Part shown: positions 11,774-20,616 of the stretch, piece by piece
Numbering within the stretch: the stretch's first letter is position 1
Layout: each line of letters opens with the position of its first letter
Assembly: GCF_025837155.1 (NCBI RefSeq)
Contig: NZ_CP107549.1
Location: forward strand, 3,906,001-3,970,000
Source of the DNA: Pseudomonas sp. Z8(2022)
GTDB taxonomy: Bacteria; Pseudomonadota; Gammaproteobacteria; Pseudomonadales; Pseudomonadaceae
Length of the DNA stretch: 64,000 bases
Direction of reading: 5' to 3'
The notes under the pieces: model-generated
Databases searched by the model: none
Told to the model about the DNA's origin: nothing
The model's input: the letters and a program-made list of their open reading frames with translations, nothing else
Position numbers and translations under genes: made by a program

Positions 11774-14185
11774 TTGATACGCCTGCTGAAGTTTATCTGG
11801 TGGTCTTGCGTTGCCGTTTTTTGTGGGCTGTTGCTCAGTTTCAGCGGTGCGTTTCTTTACCTTAGTCCGACCCTTCCGTCCGTCGAATCGCTGCGCCAGG
11901 TTCAGCTGCAGATCCCCCTGCGCGTCTACAGCAGCGACGCCAAGCTGATCGCCGAGTTTGGCGAAATGCGCCGCTCCCCCATTCGCTTCGACGAGATCCC
12001 CAAGGATTTCATCAGCGCCCTGCTGGCAGCAGAAGACGACAATTTCGCCAATCATTATGGCGTCGATGTGACCAGCCTGATGCGCGCTGCCACGCAATTA
12101 TTGAAAAGCGGTCAGATTCAGAGTGGCGGCAGCACCATCACCATGCAGGTGGCGAAGAACTTTTTCCTCACCAGCGAACGCAGCTTCTCGCGCAAGGCCA
12201 CCGAGATACTCCTGGCCCTGCAGATCGAGCGCGAGCTGAGCAAGGACGAGATCCTCGAGCTTTACGTCAACAAGATCTATCTCGGTCATCGCGCCTACGG
12301 CATCGAAGCCGCCGCACAGGTCTACTACGGAAAGTCGATCCGCGACCTGAACCTGGCGCAGATGGCCATGATCGCAGGCCTGCCGAAAGCGCCGTCCCGC
12401 TATAACCCGCTGGTCAACCCGACCCGCGCCAAGGAACGTCGCGACTGGATTCTCGGACGTCTGTATCGCCTTGGCCGCATCGATCAAACCAGCTATGAGG
12501 AAGCACTGGCCGAGGAAGTCGACGCGCGTTATCACGTCCCCACCCCCGAACTCAGCGCTCCTTACATAGCCGAGATGGCACGGGCGGAAATGGTCGGCCG
12601 CTATGGCAGCGAGGCCTACACCGAAGGCTTCAACGTCACCACAACCGTCCCCAGCCACCTGCAGGAAGTGGCCAATATTGCGCTGCGCGACGGGCTGATT
12701 GCCTACGATCAGCGCCACGGCTATCGCGGTCCCGAGAGCCGTCTGCCGGGACTGACACGCGAAACCTGGCTCACCGAGCTGAGCAAGTTCCGCAGCATCG
12801 GCGGCCTTGAACCTGCGGTGGTTACCCAAGTCGAGAAGAGCGGCATCCTGGTCATGAACCGCAACGGCGAAGAACAGGCCGTGGCCTGGGACAGCATGAA
12901 ATGGGCGCGCCCCTTCCTCAATACCAATAGCCTTGGCCCACGTCCGCAGCAGCCAGGCGACGTCGCCCAGGTCGGCGATATCGTGCGCGTCCAGCGCCAG
13001 GAGGACGGCAGCCTGCGCTTTACTCAGGTCCCTGCGGCACAAAGTGCGCTAGTCTCGCTCGACCCATACAGCGGCGCCATTCAGGCACTGGTCGGTGGCT
13101 TCTCCTTCGACCAGAGCAATTACAACCGTGCCGTGCAGGCCAAGCGCCAGCCTGGCTCCAGCTTCAAGCCCTTCATTTACAGTGCGGCACTGGACAGCGG
13201 CTATACCGCGGCGACTCTGGTCAACGACGCGCCGATCATCCTCTCCGACGACTACCTGTCACAGAAGTGGCGACCGAAGAACGACAACAACACCTTCCTC
13301 GGCCCGATCCGCATGCGCGAGGCGCTGTACAGGTCGCGCAACCTGGTCTCGATTCGCCTGCTGCAGGACATGGGCATCGACCGCAGCCTCCGCTACATCG
13401 AACGCTTCGGCTTCGACCCACAGGACCTGCCACGCAACCTGTCTCTGGCACTCGGTACCGCCAGTCTCACACCGCTGGAAATCGCCGAAGGCTGGGCCAC
13501 CTTCGCCAACGGCGGCTACAAGATCGAGCCCTATCTGATCGAACGCATCGATGATCGCAACGGCAAGCCGTTGTTCCGCGCCAACCCGGCACGTGTACCC
13601 GGCAGCAAGCCAACCGAAGAGAACGCTAACCTGGCAGTGAATGCGAACGACGAACTGCCTCTGGAAGAACCCAAGGTTGCCGAGCAGATCATCGACGAGC
13701 GTACCGCCTACATCATGACCAGCATGCTGCAGGACGTAATCAAGCGCGGCACGGGCCGCCGCGCCCTGGCCCTGGGCCGCAACGACCTGGCCGGCAAGAC
13801 CGGCACCACCAATGAATCGAAGGACAGCTGGTTCTCCGGCTACAACGGCGACTACGTGACTACCGTGTGGGCAGGTTTCGACCAGCCGGAAAGTCTCGGC
13901 CGTAACGAATATGGCGGCACTGTCGCCCTGCCGATATGGATGAACTACATGGGCCCGGTACTCAAGGACCGCCCTAGCCATCTGCCGAAGGAACCCAAGG
14001 GCCTGCTGACCCTGCGTGTCGACCCGGTCAGCGGCCGCGCCGCCGCACCAGGCACCCCGGATGCCTATTTCGAACTCTTCAAGAGCGAAGACTCACCACC
14101 ACCAATGGGTGAGTTCGAGCCCGGCATGAGTATTCCCGGCAGCCCGCTGCCGGCTGACGAGATGGCGCCGATCGACCTGTTCTGA
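11774..14185 (+). CDS. ponA: penicillin-binding protein 1A (bifunctional transglycosylase/transpeptidase)
   Basis: Class A PBP that polymerises and crosslinks peptidoglycan. 803 residues: N-terminal membrane helix (about 7-30), GT51 domain with the catalytic Glu87 in AAEDDNFANHYG, and the GGSTITMQVAKN and KEEILELYVNKIYLG-type motifs. An OB-like insert precedes the transpeptidase domain with Ser462-Lys465 (GSSFKP), SRN and KTGTT. The start appears to be TTG at 11774, since no ATG gives the family N-terminus (MxRLLKF). A weak GGA lies upstream, so expression from this start may be low. Divergent from pilM, as mrcA is from hofM in E. coli. Confidence 0.95.
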   Translation: MIRLLKFIWWSCVAVFCGLLLSFSGAFLYLSPTLPSVESLRQVQLQIPLRVYSSDAKLIAEFGEMRRSPIRFDEIPKDFISALLAAEDDNFANHYGVDVTSLMRAATQLLKSGQIQSGGSTITMQVAKNFFLTSERSFSRKATEILLALQIERELSKDEILELYVNKIYLGHRAYGIEAAAQVYYGKSIRDLNLAQMAMIAGLPKAPSRYNPLVNPTRAKERRDWILGRLYRLGRIDQTSYEEALAEEVDARYHVPTPELSAPYIAEMARAEMVGRYGSEAYTEGFNVTTTVPSHLQEVANIALRDGLIAYDQRHGYRGPESRLPGLTRETWLTELSKFRSIGGLEPAVVTQVEKSGILVMNRNGEEQAVAWDSMKWARPFLNTNSLGPRPQQPGDVAQVGDIVRVQRQEDGSLRFTQVPAAQSALVSLDPYSGAIQALVGGFSFDQSNYNRAVQAKRQPGSSFKPFIYSAALDSGYTAATLVNDAPIILSDDYLSQKWRPKNDNNTFLGPIRMREALYRSRNLVSIRLLQDMGIDRSLRYIERFGFDPQDLPRNLSLALGTASLTPLEIAEGWATFANGGYKIEPYLIERIDDRNGKPLFRANPARVPGSKPTEENANLAVNANDELPLEEPKVAEQIIDERTAYIMTSMLQDVIKRGTGRRALALGRNDLAGKTGTTNESKDSWFSGYNGDYVTTVWAGFDQPESLGRNEYGGTVALPIWMNYMGPVLKDRPSHLPKEPKGLLTLRVDPVSGRAAAPGTPDAYFELFKSEDSPPPMGEFEPGMSIPGSPLPADEMAPIDLF

Positions 14186-14244
14186 AGGCAGCTGCCAGCA
14201 GCAGGCAAAAGCCTGCCGCCTGCAGCCAGTTCGAGCCCAACAAA

Positions 14245-14264
14245 AAACCCGCCTAGGCGGGTTT
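14245..14264. terminator. bidirectional intrinsic terminator between ponA and malic enzyme
   Basis: Nine-base perfect stem AAACCCGCC / GGCGGGTTT with a two-base centre, a run of A before and T-rich sequence after. It lies between the convergent ponA and malic enzyme genes and can work on both strands. Confidence 0.85.
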
Positions 14265-14287
14265 CTTGTTTGCTGCTTCCGGTCGGC

Positions 14288-15556
14288 TTAGCCTTTGAAC
14301 ACGTCATCCACCGAAGTCAGCGGATAGTGTTTCGGATAGGGCAGAGTCGCCACACCGGATTCGATGGCAGCCTTGGCCACGGCATCGCAAACCACGGTGA
14401 TCAGACGCTGATCCATCGGCTTCGGAATGATGTACTCACGGCCGAACGACAGTTCGATGCCACCGTAGGCATCGCAGACTTCCTTCGGCACCGGCTGCTT
14501 GGCCAGGTCACGCAGCGCCAGCGCGGCGGCGATCTTCATCTCTTCGTTGATGCGGGTAGCGCGAACATCCAGAGCACCGCGGAAGATGAAGGGGAAGCCC
14601 AGCACGTTGTTGACCTGGTTCGGGTAGTCGGACCGACCGGTGGCCATGATCACGTCATTGCGGGTCTCGTGCGCCAGCTCCGGCTTGATTTCCGGATCCG
14701 GGTTGGAGCAGGCGAAGACGATCGGGTTGGCCGCCATGCGCTTGAGGTCTTCCGGGCTCAGCAGATTGGCGCCGGACAGGCCGACGAACACGTCAGCGCC
14801 TTCGAGCGCATCGGACAGCGTGCGCTTGTCGGTCTCGGTGGCGAACACGGCCTTGTACTGGTTCAGGTCATCACGACCAGCGTGAATCACGCCCTTGCGG
14901 TCGATCATGAAGATGTTCTCGACCTTGGCGCCCATGCTCACCAGCAGCTTCATGCAGGAGATGGCGGCTGCACCGGCACCCAGGCAGACGATTTTCGCCT
15001 CTTCCAGAGTCTTGCCGGCGATTTCCAGGGCGTTGAGCATACCGGCAGCAGTCACGATCGCGGTGCCGTGCTGGTCATCGTGGAAGACCGGAATGTCGCA
15101 CTGCTCGATCAGTGCGCGCTCGATCTCGAAGCACTCGGGGGCCTTGATATCTTCCAAGTTGATGCCGCCGAAGGTGATGGAGATGCGCTTTACGGTGTCG
15201 ATGAAGGCCTGCGGGCTCTCCGAATCGACTTCGATATCGAACACATCGATACCGGCAAAACGCTTGAACAGCACGCCTTTACCTTCCATCACCGGCTTGG
15301 AGGCCAGCGGGCCGAGGTTACCCAGACCGAGGATGGCGGTACCGTCGGAAATGACCGCTACCAGGTTGCCCTTACCGGTGTAACGGTAGGCCAGCTCGGC
15401 GTCACGCGCGATTTCGCGTACCGGCTCGGCGACACCCGGGCTGTAGGCCAGCGAAAGGTCGCGGGCAGTGGCAGTGGCTTTGGTCAACTCGACACTCAGC
15501 TTACCGGGGCGGGGCTGGGCATGATATTCGAGAGCGGCAGTTTTTAGATCTGTCAT
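14288..15556 (-). CDS. maeB: malic enzyme (oxaloacetate-decarboxylating malate dehydrogenase), short form
   Basis: Converts malate to pyruvate and CO2 with reduction of NAD(P). 422 residues: N-terminal malic domain (SLAYSPGVAEPV, with the catalytic Tyr-Lys region), metal-binding FHDDQHGTAIV, and NAD(P)-binding GAGAAAISCMKLL. It lacks the phosphotransacetylase-like C-terminus that makes the E. coli MaeB about 760 residues. The ATG at 15556 with GGAAA upstream gives the family start MTDLKTAALEYH. Cofactor preference cannot be read reliably from sequence, so the symbol is provisional. Confidence 0.9.
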   Translation of the reverse strand: MTDLKTAALEYHAQPRPGKLSVELTKATATARDLSLAYSPGVAEPVREIARDAELAYRYTGKGNLVAVISDGTAILGLGNLGPLASKPVMEGKGVLFKRFAGIDVFDIEVDSESPQAFIDTVKRISITFGGINLEDIKAPECFEIERALIEQCDIPVFHDDQHGTAIVTAAGMLNALEIAGKTLEEAKIVCLGAGAAAISCMKLLVSMGAKVENIFMIDRKGVIHAGRDDLNQYKAVFATETDKRTLSDALEGADVFVGLSGANLLSPEDLKRMAANPIVFACSNPDPEIKPELAHETRNDVIMATGRSDYPNQVNNVLGFPFIFRGALDVRATRINEEMKIAAALALRDLAKQPVPKEVCDAYGGIELSFGREYIIPKPMDQRLITVVCDAVAKAAIESGVATLPYPKHYPLTSVDDVFKG

Positions 15557-15660
15557 AGTAGCATTTCCGCTTTTGTTGGCTGTTGAACGGGCAGGCGGCC
15601 GAGGATACGCAAGTTGTATACACCTGCACAAGACCGTTCGGTCGCGATTGAAGCACCGCG

Positions 15661-17097
15661 CTAGCGCAGCGTTTTCAGCCATTCGCCGGGGCGCGGCTCA
15701 CCATTCGGATAGAGGCCGTTGAGCAGACGCAACTGCGCTTCGCCATCAACCGGCAAGGGGGAATCCTTGGCCAGGACCGAGAGACTCTGCCCAGCCTTGG
15801 CCCGTACCAGATGCAGACGCACCGGCTCGGCCAGCTTGCGTTCGGATGTTTTCAGCGACCGGTAACTGCGAATCACATCGAGGAAACGCTGATCTTCGGT
15901 TTCCAGCGAAGCACGCCCTTTCACTGCCGCCACGAACAGGTAGGCACTGTCGCCTCGGTAGATCACCGCCACGCGACGCGCCGATTGCCCCTGCAACACT
16001 GCCGTATGGCCTTGCAGCGTGCCCAGATGCAGATCCTCGCCGGCAACCAGACGCTGATTGCCAACGCGCCTGCGCAGGAACTCGGCAGGCGACAGCTGTT
16101 TGTCCGCTGCCTCCAGAGTCATGGCGATAAAGGCCTGCTCATCCGGGGTGTGACCGATCAGCACATCGGGGCGATTGACCAGTTGCCAACCCTGCGGAAA
16201 GGTCAGGGTGAAATCCAGCTCGCCGTGATAGAAATGCCGCCCCCGGCGGATGCCACTGGCGGCGGAGTCGCCAAACACCAGGCCATCGAGCATCTGCAGG
16301 AAACTGTCACGCCCCACCTCCTGGTTGCTGCCGACCAGCGCGCTCGCCGGACCGATCACCTCCTGCAGACGACGATCGTTATCCGGATGGGTGTCGAACA
16401 GACCGTGATAACCACCCGCAGTCGGGGCCTCACCGCGCCGGGCGGCCTGCTCGCGGGCAAAATCCTCCTGCGCCTTGAGCACCTTGACCACTTCGATCAT
16501 CGCCTGCGGGTCATAGCCGCTGCGCGCCAGGTATTGCGCGCCCAGGCCATCGGCCTCGAGCTCCATGTCACGACCGTAACCGCGCACGAAGGCATTGCCC
16601 ATGACACTGGTCAGATCACCCACTGCACCGACACCGGTTCCGATGGCGGCAGCCTGGCCGAGCAGTCCCCAGGCAGTGGACTGACTCTGCTGGCGCACGC
16701 TGTGACGCGCCGTCACGTGACCGACCTCATGCCCCAGGACGGCGGCCAGCTCTGCCTCGGAGTTGAGATAGGCAAGCAGGCCACGATGGATATAGATGTA
16801 GCCGCCCGGCAGCGCGAAGGCATTGACGTCCGGACTGTCGACCAGGGTAAAGACGTAGTTGAGCTGGTTGCGATGGCTGCTGCGCGCTACCCGCTCGCCC
16901 ACGCGCTGTATATAGGCCTGCAGTTTGGCGTCTTCGTAGCGCGGGTATTGCTTGAGGATTTCCTGGTTGTAACGCGCGCCGAGGTCCAGCTCCTGACGCT
17001 CGCTCATCATCACGAAGTCGGTGCGACCGGTCGCCGGGTTGACCGCACAACCGGCCAGCCAGCTGCAGCACAGACACAGCATCAATGCACGTATCAT
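15661..17097 (-). CDS. M48-family metalloprotease lipoprotein (BepA/LoiP-like)
   Basis: 478 residues. Lipobox LAGC puts the lipidated cysteine at 17, so the protein is anchored in the periplasmic face of a membrane. The zinc-protease motif HEVGH is at 123-127, and the downstream ELEAD (179-183) supplies the third ligand. The C-terminal half has a LysM-like end (VRAKAGQSLSVLAKDS). Probably a periplasmic protein quality-control protease. It overlaps the nuclease gene by 4 bases (ATGA), so the two are co-translated. Confidence 0.88.
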   Translation of the reverse strand: MIRALMLCLCCSWLAGCAVNPATGRTDFVMMSERQELDLGARYNQEILKQYPRYEDAKLQAYIQRVGERVARSSHRNQLNYVFTLVDSPDVNAFALPGGYIYIHRGLLAYLNSEAELAAVLGHEVGHVTARHSVRQQSQSTAWGLLGQAAAIGTGVGAVGDLTSVMGNAFVRGYGRDMELEADGLGAQYLARSGYDPQAMIEVVKVLKAQEDFAREQAARRGEAPTAGGYHGLFDTHPDNDRRLQEVIGPASALVGSNQEVGRDSFLQMLDGLVFGDSAASGIRRGRHFYHGELDFTLTFPQGWQLVNRPDVLIGHTPDEQAFIAMTLEAADKQLSPAEFLRRRVGNQRLVAGEDLHLGTLQGHTAVLQGQSARRVAVIYRGDSAYLFVAAVKGRASLETEDQRFLDVIRSYRSLKTSERKLAEPVRLHLVRAKAGQSLSVLAKDSPLPVDGEAQLRLLNGLYPNGEPRPGEWLKTLR

Positions 17098-17894
17098 GGC
17101 AACACCTCCAGCATCGCCGAATGGGTAAGCGGCAGCATCCAGCGTGCCTGCCCGGATTTCAAGCCACCGCGACTCTGGCGGTCAATTACCCAGCCACGTG
17201 CCTCCACTCGTCGGCCCTTGAGCTTCTGCAAGGCATGCACATCGAACTCGTCGAGCATCTCTGGCGCCACGCGCAGAACCCGACCGCCATCGAGGTCGAT
17301 CCAGAGGCCGCCGCGATTGCGCTGCACGCCGGTGATCCGCCCGCCGAGCAAGGCGAAGCCGCCACCACTCAGTTGGCCGGCGCTCTTCACCTGAGCGGAG
17401 CGCCACAGGCCGAGGCGCTGGCTGCGCGCCTGCCGTTCGGCCTGTACATGACAGCTCACCAGCGCACTGTTGGGCGCCACGACGACCATGAAGCCGAGGC
17501 CTTCGCCGAGCAGTTGTGCTTCGAGATTGCGCCCCTGGCGGTCGTAGAGATGGGCCAGTGTGCGGCCGTAGCGGTCCTTGCGCTGCTTGCCGTAGAGCAG
17601 ACCGACACGACCATCGCTGGCATCCACCAGCGCCTGCAGACGGCGCCTGGCCTGCACCGCATAGGGCTCATCACTGCGCCCTTTTCGCCCCAGTTCGGGC
17701 GTGTTGATGCCGATCAGGCGAATGCTGCGTCCGTCGACCAGGCGTACGGTATCGCCGTCAACCACCTGACGCACGGCGATCTGGGCAAGATCGAGGCGCT
17801 GGGGACAGAAGGCCTGAGCCTGGTCCACACAAAGCAGAGAAACGAAAAAGGCGCCCGCCAGGGACGCCTTTTTCAGAATCACGGAGTGGCGCAT
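17094..17894 (-). CDS. thermonuclease-family (SNase) nuclease, exported
   Basis: 266 residues. A signal peptide (about 1-28, ending AQA) precedes a staphylococcal nuclease domain: DGDT (46-49), RLIGINTPE (59-67, equivalents of Arg35 and Glu43) and DRYGRTLA (107-114, equivalent of Arg87). All catalytic residues are therefore present. A C-terminal OB-like extension of about 100 residues has no name I recognise. Likely a periplasmic or extracellular Ca-dependent nuclease. Confidence 0.88.
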   Translation of the reverse strand: MRHSVILKKASLAGAFFVSLLCVDQAQAFCPQRLDLAQIAVRQVVDGDTVRLVDGRSIRLIGINTPELGRKGRSDEPYAVQARRRLQALVDASDGRVGLLYGKQRKDRYGRTLAHLYDRQGRNLEAQLLGEGLGFMVVVAPNSALVSCHVQAERQARSQRLGLWRSAQVKSAGQLSGGGFALLGGRITGVQRNRGGLWIDLDGGRVLRVAPEMLDEFDVHALQKLKGRRVEARGWVIDRQSRGGLKSGQARWMLPLTHSAMLEVLP

Positions 17895-17920
17895 GCCAGA
17901 TTCCGTTTTCGTTTGGTCGC

Positions 17921-18133
17921 TTACTTGGCGCCGAATACGCCGAAACGCTGCTTGAAGCGATCGATACGGCCGCCGGTGTCCAGCACTTTCTGCTTACCGG
18001 TGTAGAACGGGTGGCACTCGGAGCAAACGTCCAGGCTCAGGTTCTTGCCCAGGGTGGAGCGGGTCTTGATCACGTTGCCGCAGGAGCAGGTGGCGTCGAT
18101 CTCGACATAGTTCGGATGGATATCGGCTTTCAT
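17921..18133 (-). CDS. rpmE: 50S ribosomal protein L31, zinc-binding (C+) form
   Basis: 70 residues. Four cysteines (16, 18, 37 and 40: CSC and CSEC) form the zinc site of the C+ form. The zinc-free paralogue that replaces it under zinc starvation is not in this window. ATG at 18133 is the family start (MKADIHP); a longer in-frame reading upstream is spurious. Confidence 0.97.
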   Translation of the reverse strand: MKADIHPNYVEIDATCSCGNVIKTRSTLGKNLSLDVCSECHPFYTGKQKVLDTGGRIDRFKQRFGVFGAK

Positions 18134-18202
18134 GGTGCTTTCCTCGGGGTAGTCGTGCCGCCACCCGACCAACGTCAGGCACCGCACAGAAATAGGCCGC
18201 GC

Positions 18203-18230
18203 ATATTACCAGACGCTTAAGTCGATGCAA
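18203..18230 (-). promoter_or_regulatory. candidate sigma-70 promoter of rpmE
   Basis: Minus strand TTGCAT (18225-18230), 16-base spacer, TAATAT (18203-18208), about 70 bases upstream of the rpmE start, in the divergent rpmE/priA interval. Confidence 0.5.
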
Positions 18231-18291
18231 GCCGCACAAGGCGCCAGTCGTCGCATGCTAAGATCGCCGGCCTGTCAAAGGAGCTCCTGGC

Positions 18292-20511
18292 TTGCCCAAC
18301 CTGATCCTGCGCCTCGCCCTGCCCTCGCCGCTGCGCCGCCTGTTCGACTATCTCGCGCCTGCAGGCGTGTCGCGCAGTGCCCTGCAGCCAGGTGTACGCC
18401 TGCGCGTGCCCTTCGGCAGGCGGGAGATGATCGGTGTGCTGGTGGAGGTCGACAGCCAGAGCGAAGTCCCTCTCGACAAGCTCAAGCCCGCGCTGGAACT
18501 GCTCGACGCCCGCCCACCGCTGCCGGCGTCGCTGTTCAAGCTGTGCCTGTGGACGGCCCAGTACTACCAGCACAGCCTTGGCGACACCCTGAGCTGGGCC
18601 TTGCCGGTGATGCTGCGCCAGGGCGAACCGGCCGAAAACCGTCAGGAGCGTTACTGGCTGGCCAGCAAGGACGCCAGTGTCGACGACCCACGCCTGGCCC
18701 GCGCCCCGCGCCAGCGCGACGCGCTCAAGGCCCTGGCGCAACATCCGCACGGTGTGGCCCACAGCCTGCTCAGCCAGCTGCAACTCAACCGCGACAGCCT
18801 GCAATTGCTGCACGAGAAGGGGTTGGTACGGGTCGAGGTGCGCCGCACCCAGCCGCATGCCAAGCCGGCGCACTGGCTGGCGCAGCCGGAGCTGCCGCTG
18901 AATGCCGAGCAGCGCGCCGCCGTGAATGCCGTGGCCTCAGGCTGGGACCAGTTCAATGCCTTTCTGCTCGCCGGCGTCACCGGCAGTGGCAAGACCGAAG
19001 TCTACCTGCAGCTGATCCATCAGTGCCTGGAGGCCGGCAAGCAGGCGCTGGTGCTGATCCCCGAGATCAACCTCGGCCCACAGACCTTCGACCGTTTCGC
19101 CCGCCGCTTCAACGCCCGCATCGCCCTGCTGCATTCGGCTGTGAACGATCGAGATCGTCTGGACGCCTGGCTGGCCGCGCGCGATGGCGAGGCCGACATC
19201 ATCATCGGCACCCGTTCGGCGCTGTTCACGCCGATGAAGAACCCAGGACTGATCATCGTCGATGAAGAACACGACGCCTCCTATAAACAGCAGGAAGGCC
19301 TGCGCTACCACGCCCGCGATCTGGCGCTGGTTCGCGCGCGCCAGGAGAACGTGCCGATCGTGCTCGGCTCGGCCACACCTTCGTTGGAAAGCCTGCATAA
19401 CGCCCATGCCGGCCGCTACGCCCTGCTCAGGCTGACCCAGCGTGCCGGCGGCGCCAGCCAGCCGCGCTTCCTGCGTCTGGATGTGAAGAGCCGGCCACTG
19501 GATTCCGGCATCTCCGGGCCGATGCAGCAGGCCATTGCCCAGACCCTGGCAGCCGGCCAGCAGGTACTGGTGTTTCTCAACCGCCGCGGTTTCGCTCCGA
19601 CTCTGCTCTGCCACGACTGCGGCTGGCTGTCGGAATGTCCGCGTTGCGATGCACGCATGACCGTACATCAGCGTTATCAGGAGCTGCGCTGCCATCACTG
19701 CGGCCATGTCGAGCGACAGCCGAGCAACTGCCCAAAATGCCAGCACGTCGACCTGCGCCCGGTCGGCGCCGGCACCGAGCGTGCCGAAGAGCGTCTGGCG
19801 CTGTTGTTCCCCGATTACCCGGTGCTGCGCATCGACCGCGACAGCACCTCACGCAAAGGCGCAATGGATCGCCTGTTCGCCACCATCAACAAGGGCGAGC
19901 CGTGCATCCTGGTGGGCACCCAGATGCTCGCCAAGGGCCACCACTTCCCGCGGGTGACGCTGGTGTCGATTCTCGATGCCGACGGCGGCCTGTTCTCCGC
20001 TGACTTTCGCGCCAGCGAGCGCATGGCGCAGCTGATCGTGCAGGTTGCAGGGCGCGCCGGGCGTGCCGAGGAACCGGGCAAGGTGATCATCCAGAGCCAC
20101 CTGGCCGATCATCCGCTGCTGGTACAACTGACCGAACAGGGCTATTTCGCCTTCGCCGAGCAGGCGCTGAGCGAACGCCGCAGCGCCGGCCTGCCTCCGT
20201 TCTGTCATCTGGCCCTGTTGCGCGCCGAAGCGCACAAACCCGGCCAGGCGGAGGGTTTCCTCGACGAGGCCTGCAGCGAAGCCGAGCATCTGCTCGCTGA
20301 GCTGGGCCTCTCCGGTATCGAGCTGCTCGGCCCGGTGCCGGCGCCAATGGAACGCCGCGCCGGCCGCTTCCGTGCCCAGTTGCTGCTGCAGGGCAATGCC
20401 CGCGCCCCGCTGCACCGGCTGCTCAACCGCTGGCTGCATGCACTGGAACAAATGCCCAGCGGCCGTGCGGTGCGCTGGTCGCTGGACGTGGACCCGATTG
20501 ACCTGTTCTGA
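18292..20511 (+). CDS. priA: primosomal replication restart helicase PriA
   Basis: 739 residues. 3'-DNA-binding domain at the N-terminus, Walker A GVTGSGKT (228-235), DEEH box (IIVDEEHDASYKQQ), an eight-cysteine zinc-binding insert (CHDCGWLSECPRC and CHHCGH with NCPKC), and helicase motifs V/VI (ILVGTQMLAKGHHFP, QVAGRAGRA). It restarts collapsed replication forks. The start is TTG at 18292, eight bases after a strong AAAGGAG, and gives the family start MPNLILRLALP. Confidence 0.97.
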   Translation: MPNLILRLALPSPLRRLFDYLAPAGVSRSALQPGVRLRVPFGRREMIGVLVEVDSQSEVPLDKLKPALELLDARPPLPASLFKLCLWTAQYYQHSLGDTLSWALPVMLRQGEPAENRQERYWLASKDASVDDPRLARAPRQRDALKALAQHPHGVAHSLLSQLQLNRDSLQLLHEKGLVRVEVRRTQPHAKPAHWLAQPELPLNAEQRAAVNAVASGWDQFNAFLLAGVTGSGKTEVYLQLIHQCLEAGKQALVLIPEINLGPQTFDRFARRFNARIALLHSAVNDRDRLDAWLAARDGEADIIIGTRSALFTPMKNPGLIIVDEEHDASYKQQEGLRYHARDLALVRARQENVPIVLGSATPSLESLHNAHAGRYALLRLTQRAGGASQPRFLRLDVKSRPLDSGISGPMQQAIAQTLAAGQQVLVFLNRRGFAPTLLCHDCGWLSECPRCDARMTVHQRYQELRCHHCGHVERQPSNCPKCQHVDLRPVGAGTERAEERLALLFPDYPVLRIDRDSTSRKGAMDRLFATINKGEPCILVGTQMLAKGHHFPRVTLVSILDADGGLFSADFRASERMAQLIVQVAGRAGRAEEPGKVIIQSHLADHPLLVQLTEQGYFAFAEQALSERRSAGLPPFCHLALLRAEAHKPGQAEGFLDEACSEAEHLLAELGLSGIELLGPVPAPMERRAGRFRAQLLLQGNARAPLHRLLNRWLHALEQMPSGRAVRWSLDVDPIDLF

Positions 20512-20568
20512 GCCTGCGCGCGGTAACCGGGTGACGCCTGCTTATGGCTTGCAGCTCGCCGCTGCTTT

Positions 20569-20574
20569 TATAAT
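20569..20574 (+). promoter_or_regulatory. candidate -10 box of argS
   Basis: Perfect TATAAT 42 bases before the argS ATG, in the priA-argS interval. No good -35 at normal spacing. Confidence 0.35.
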
Positions 20575-20616
20575 GCGCAGTTTTCGACCAACGCCCCAAG
20601 GCAACCCGAGCCGAAC

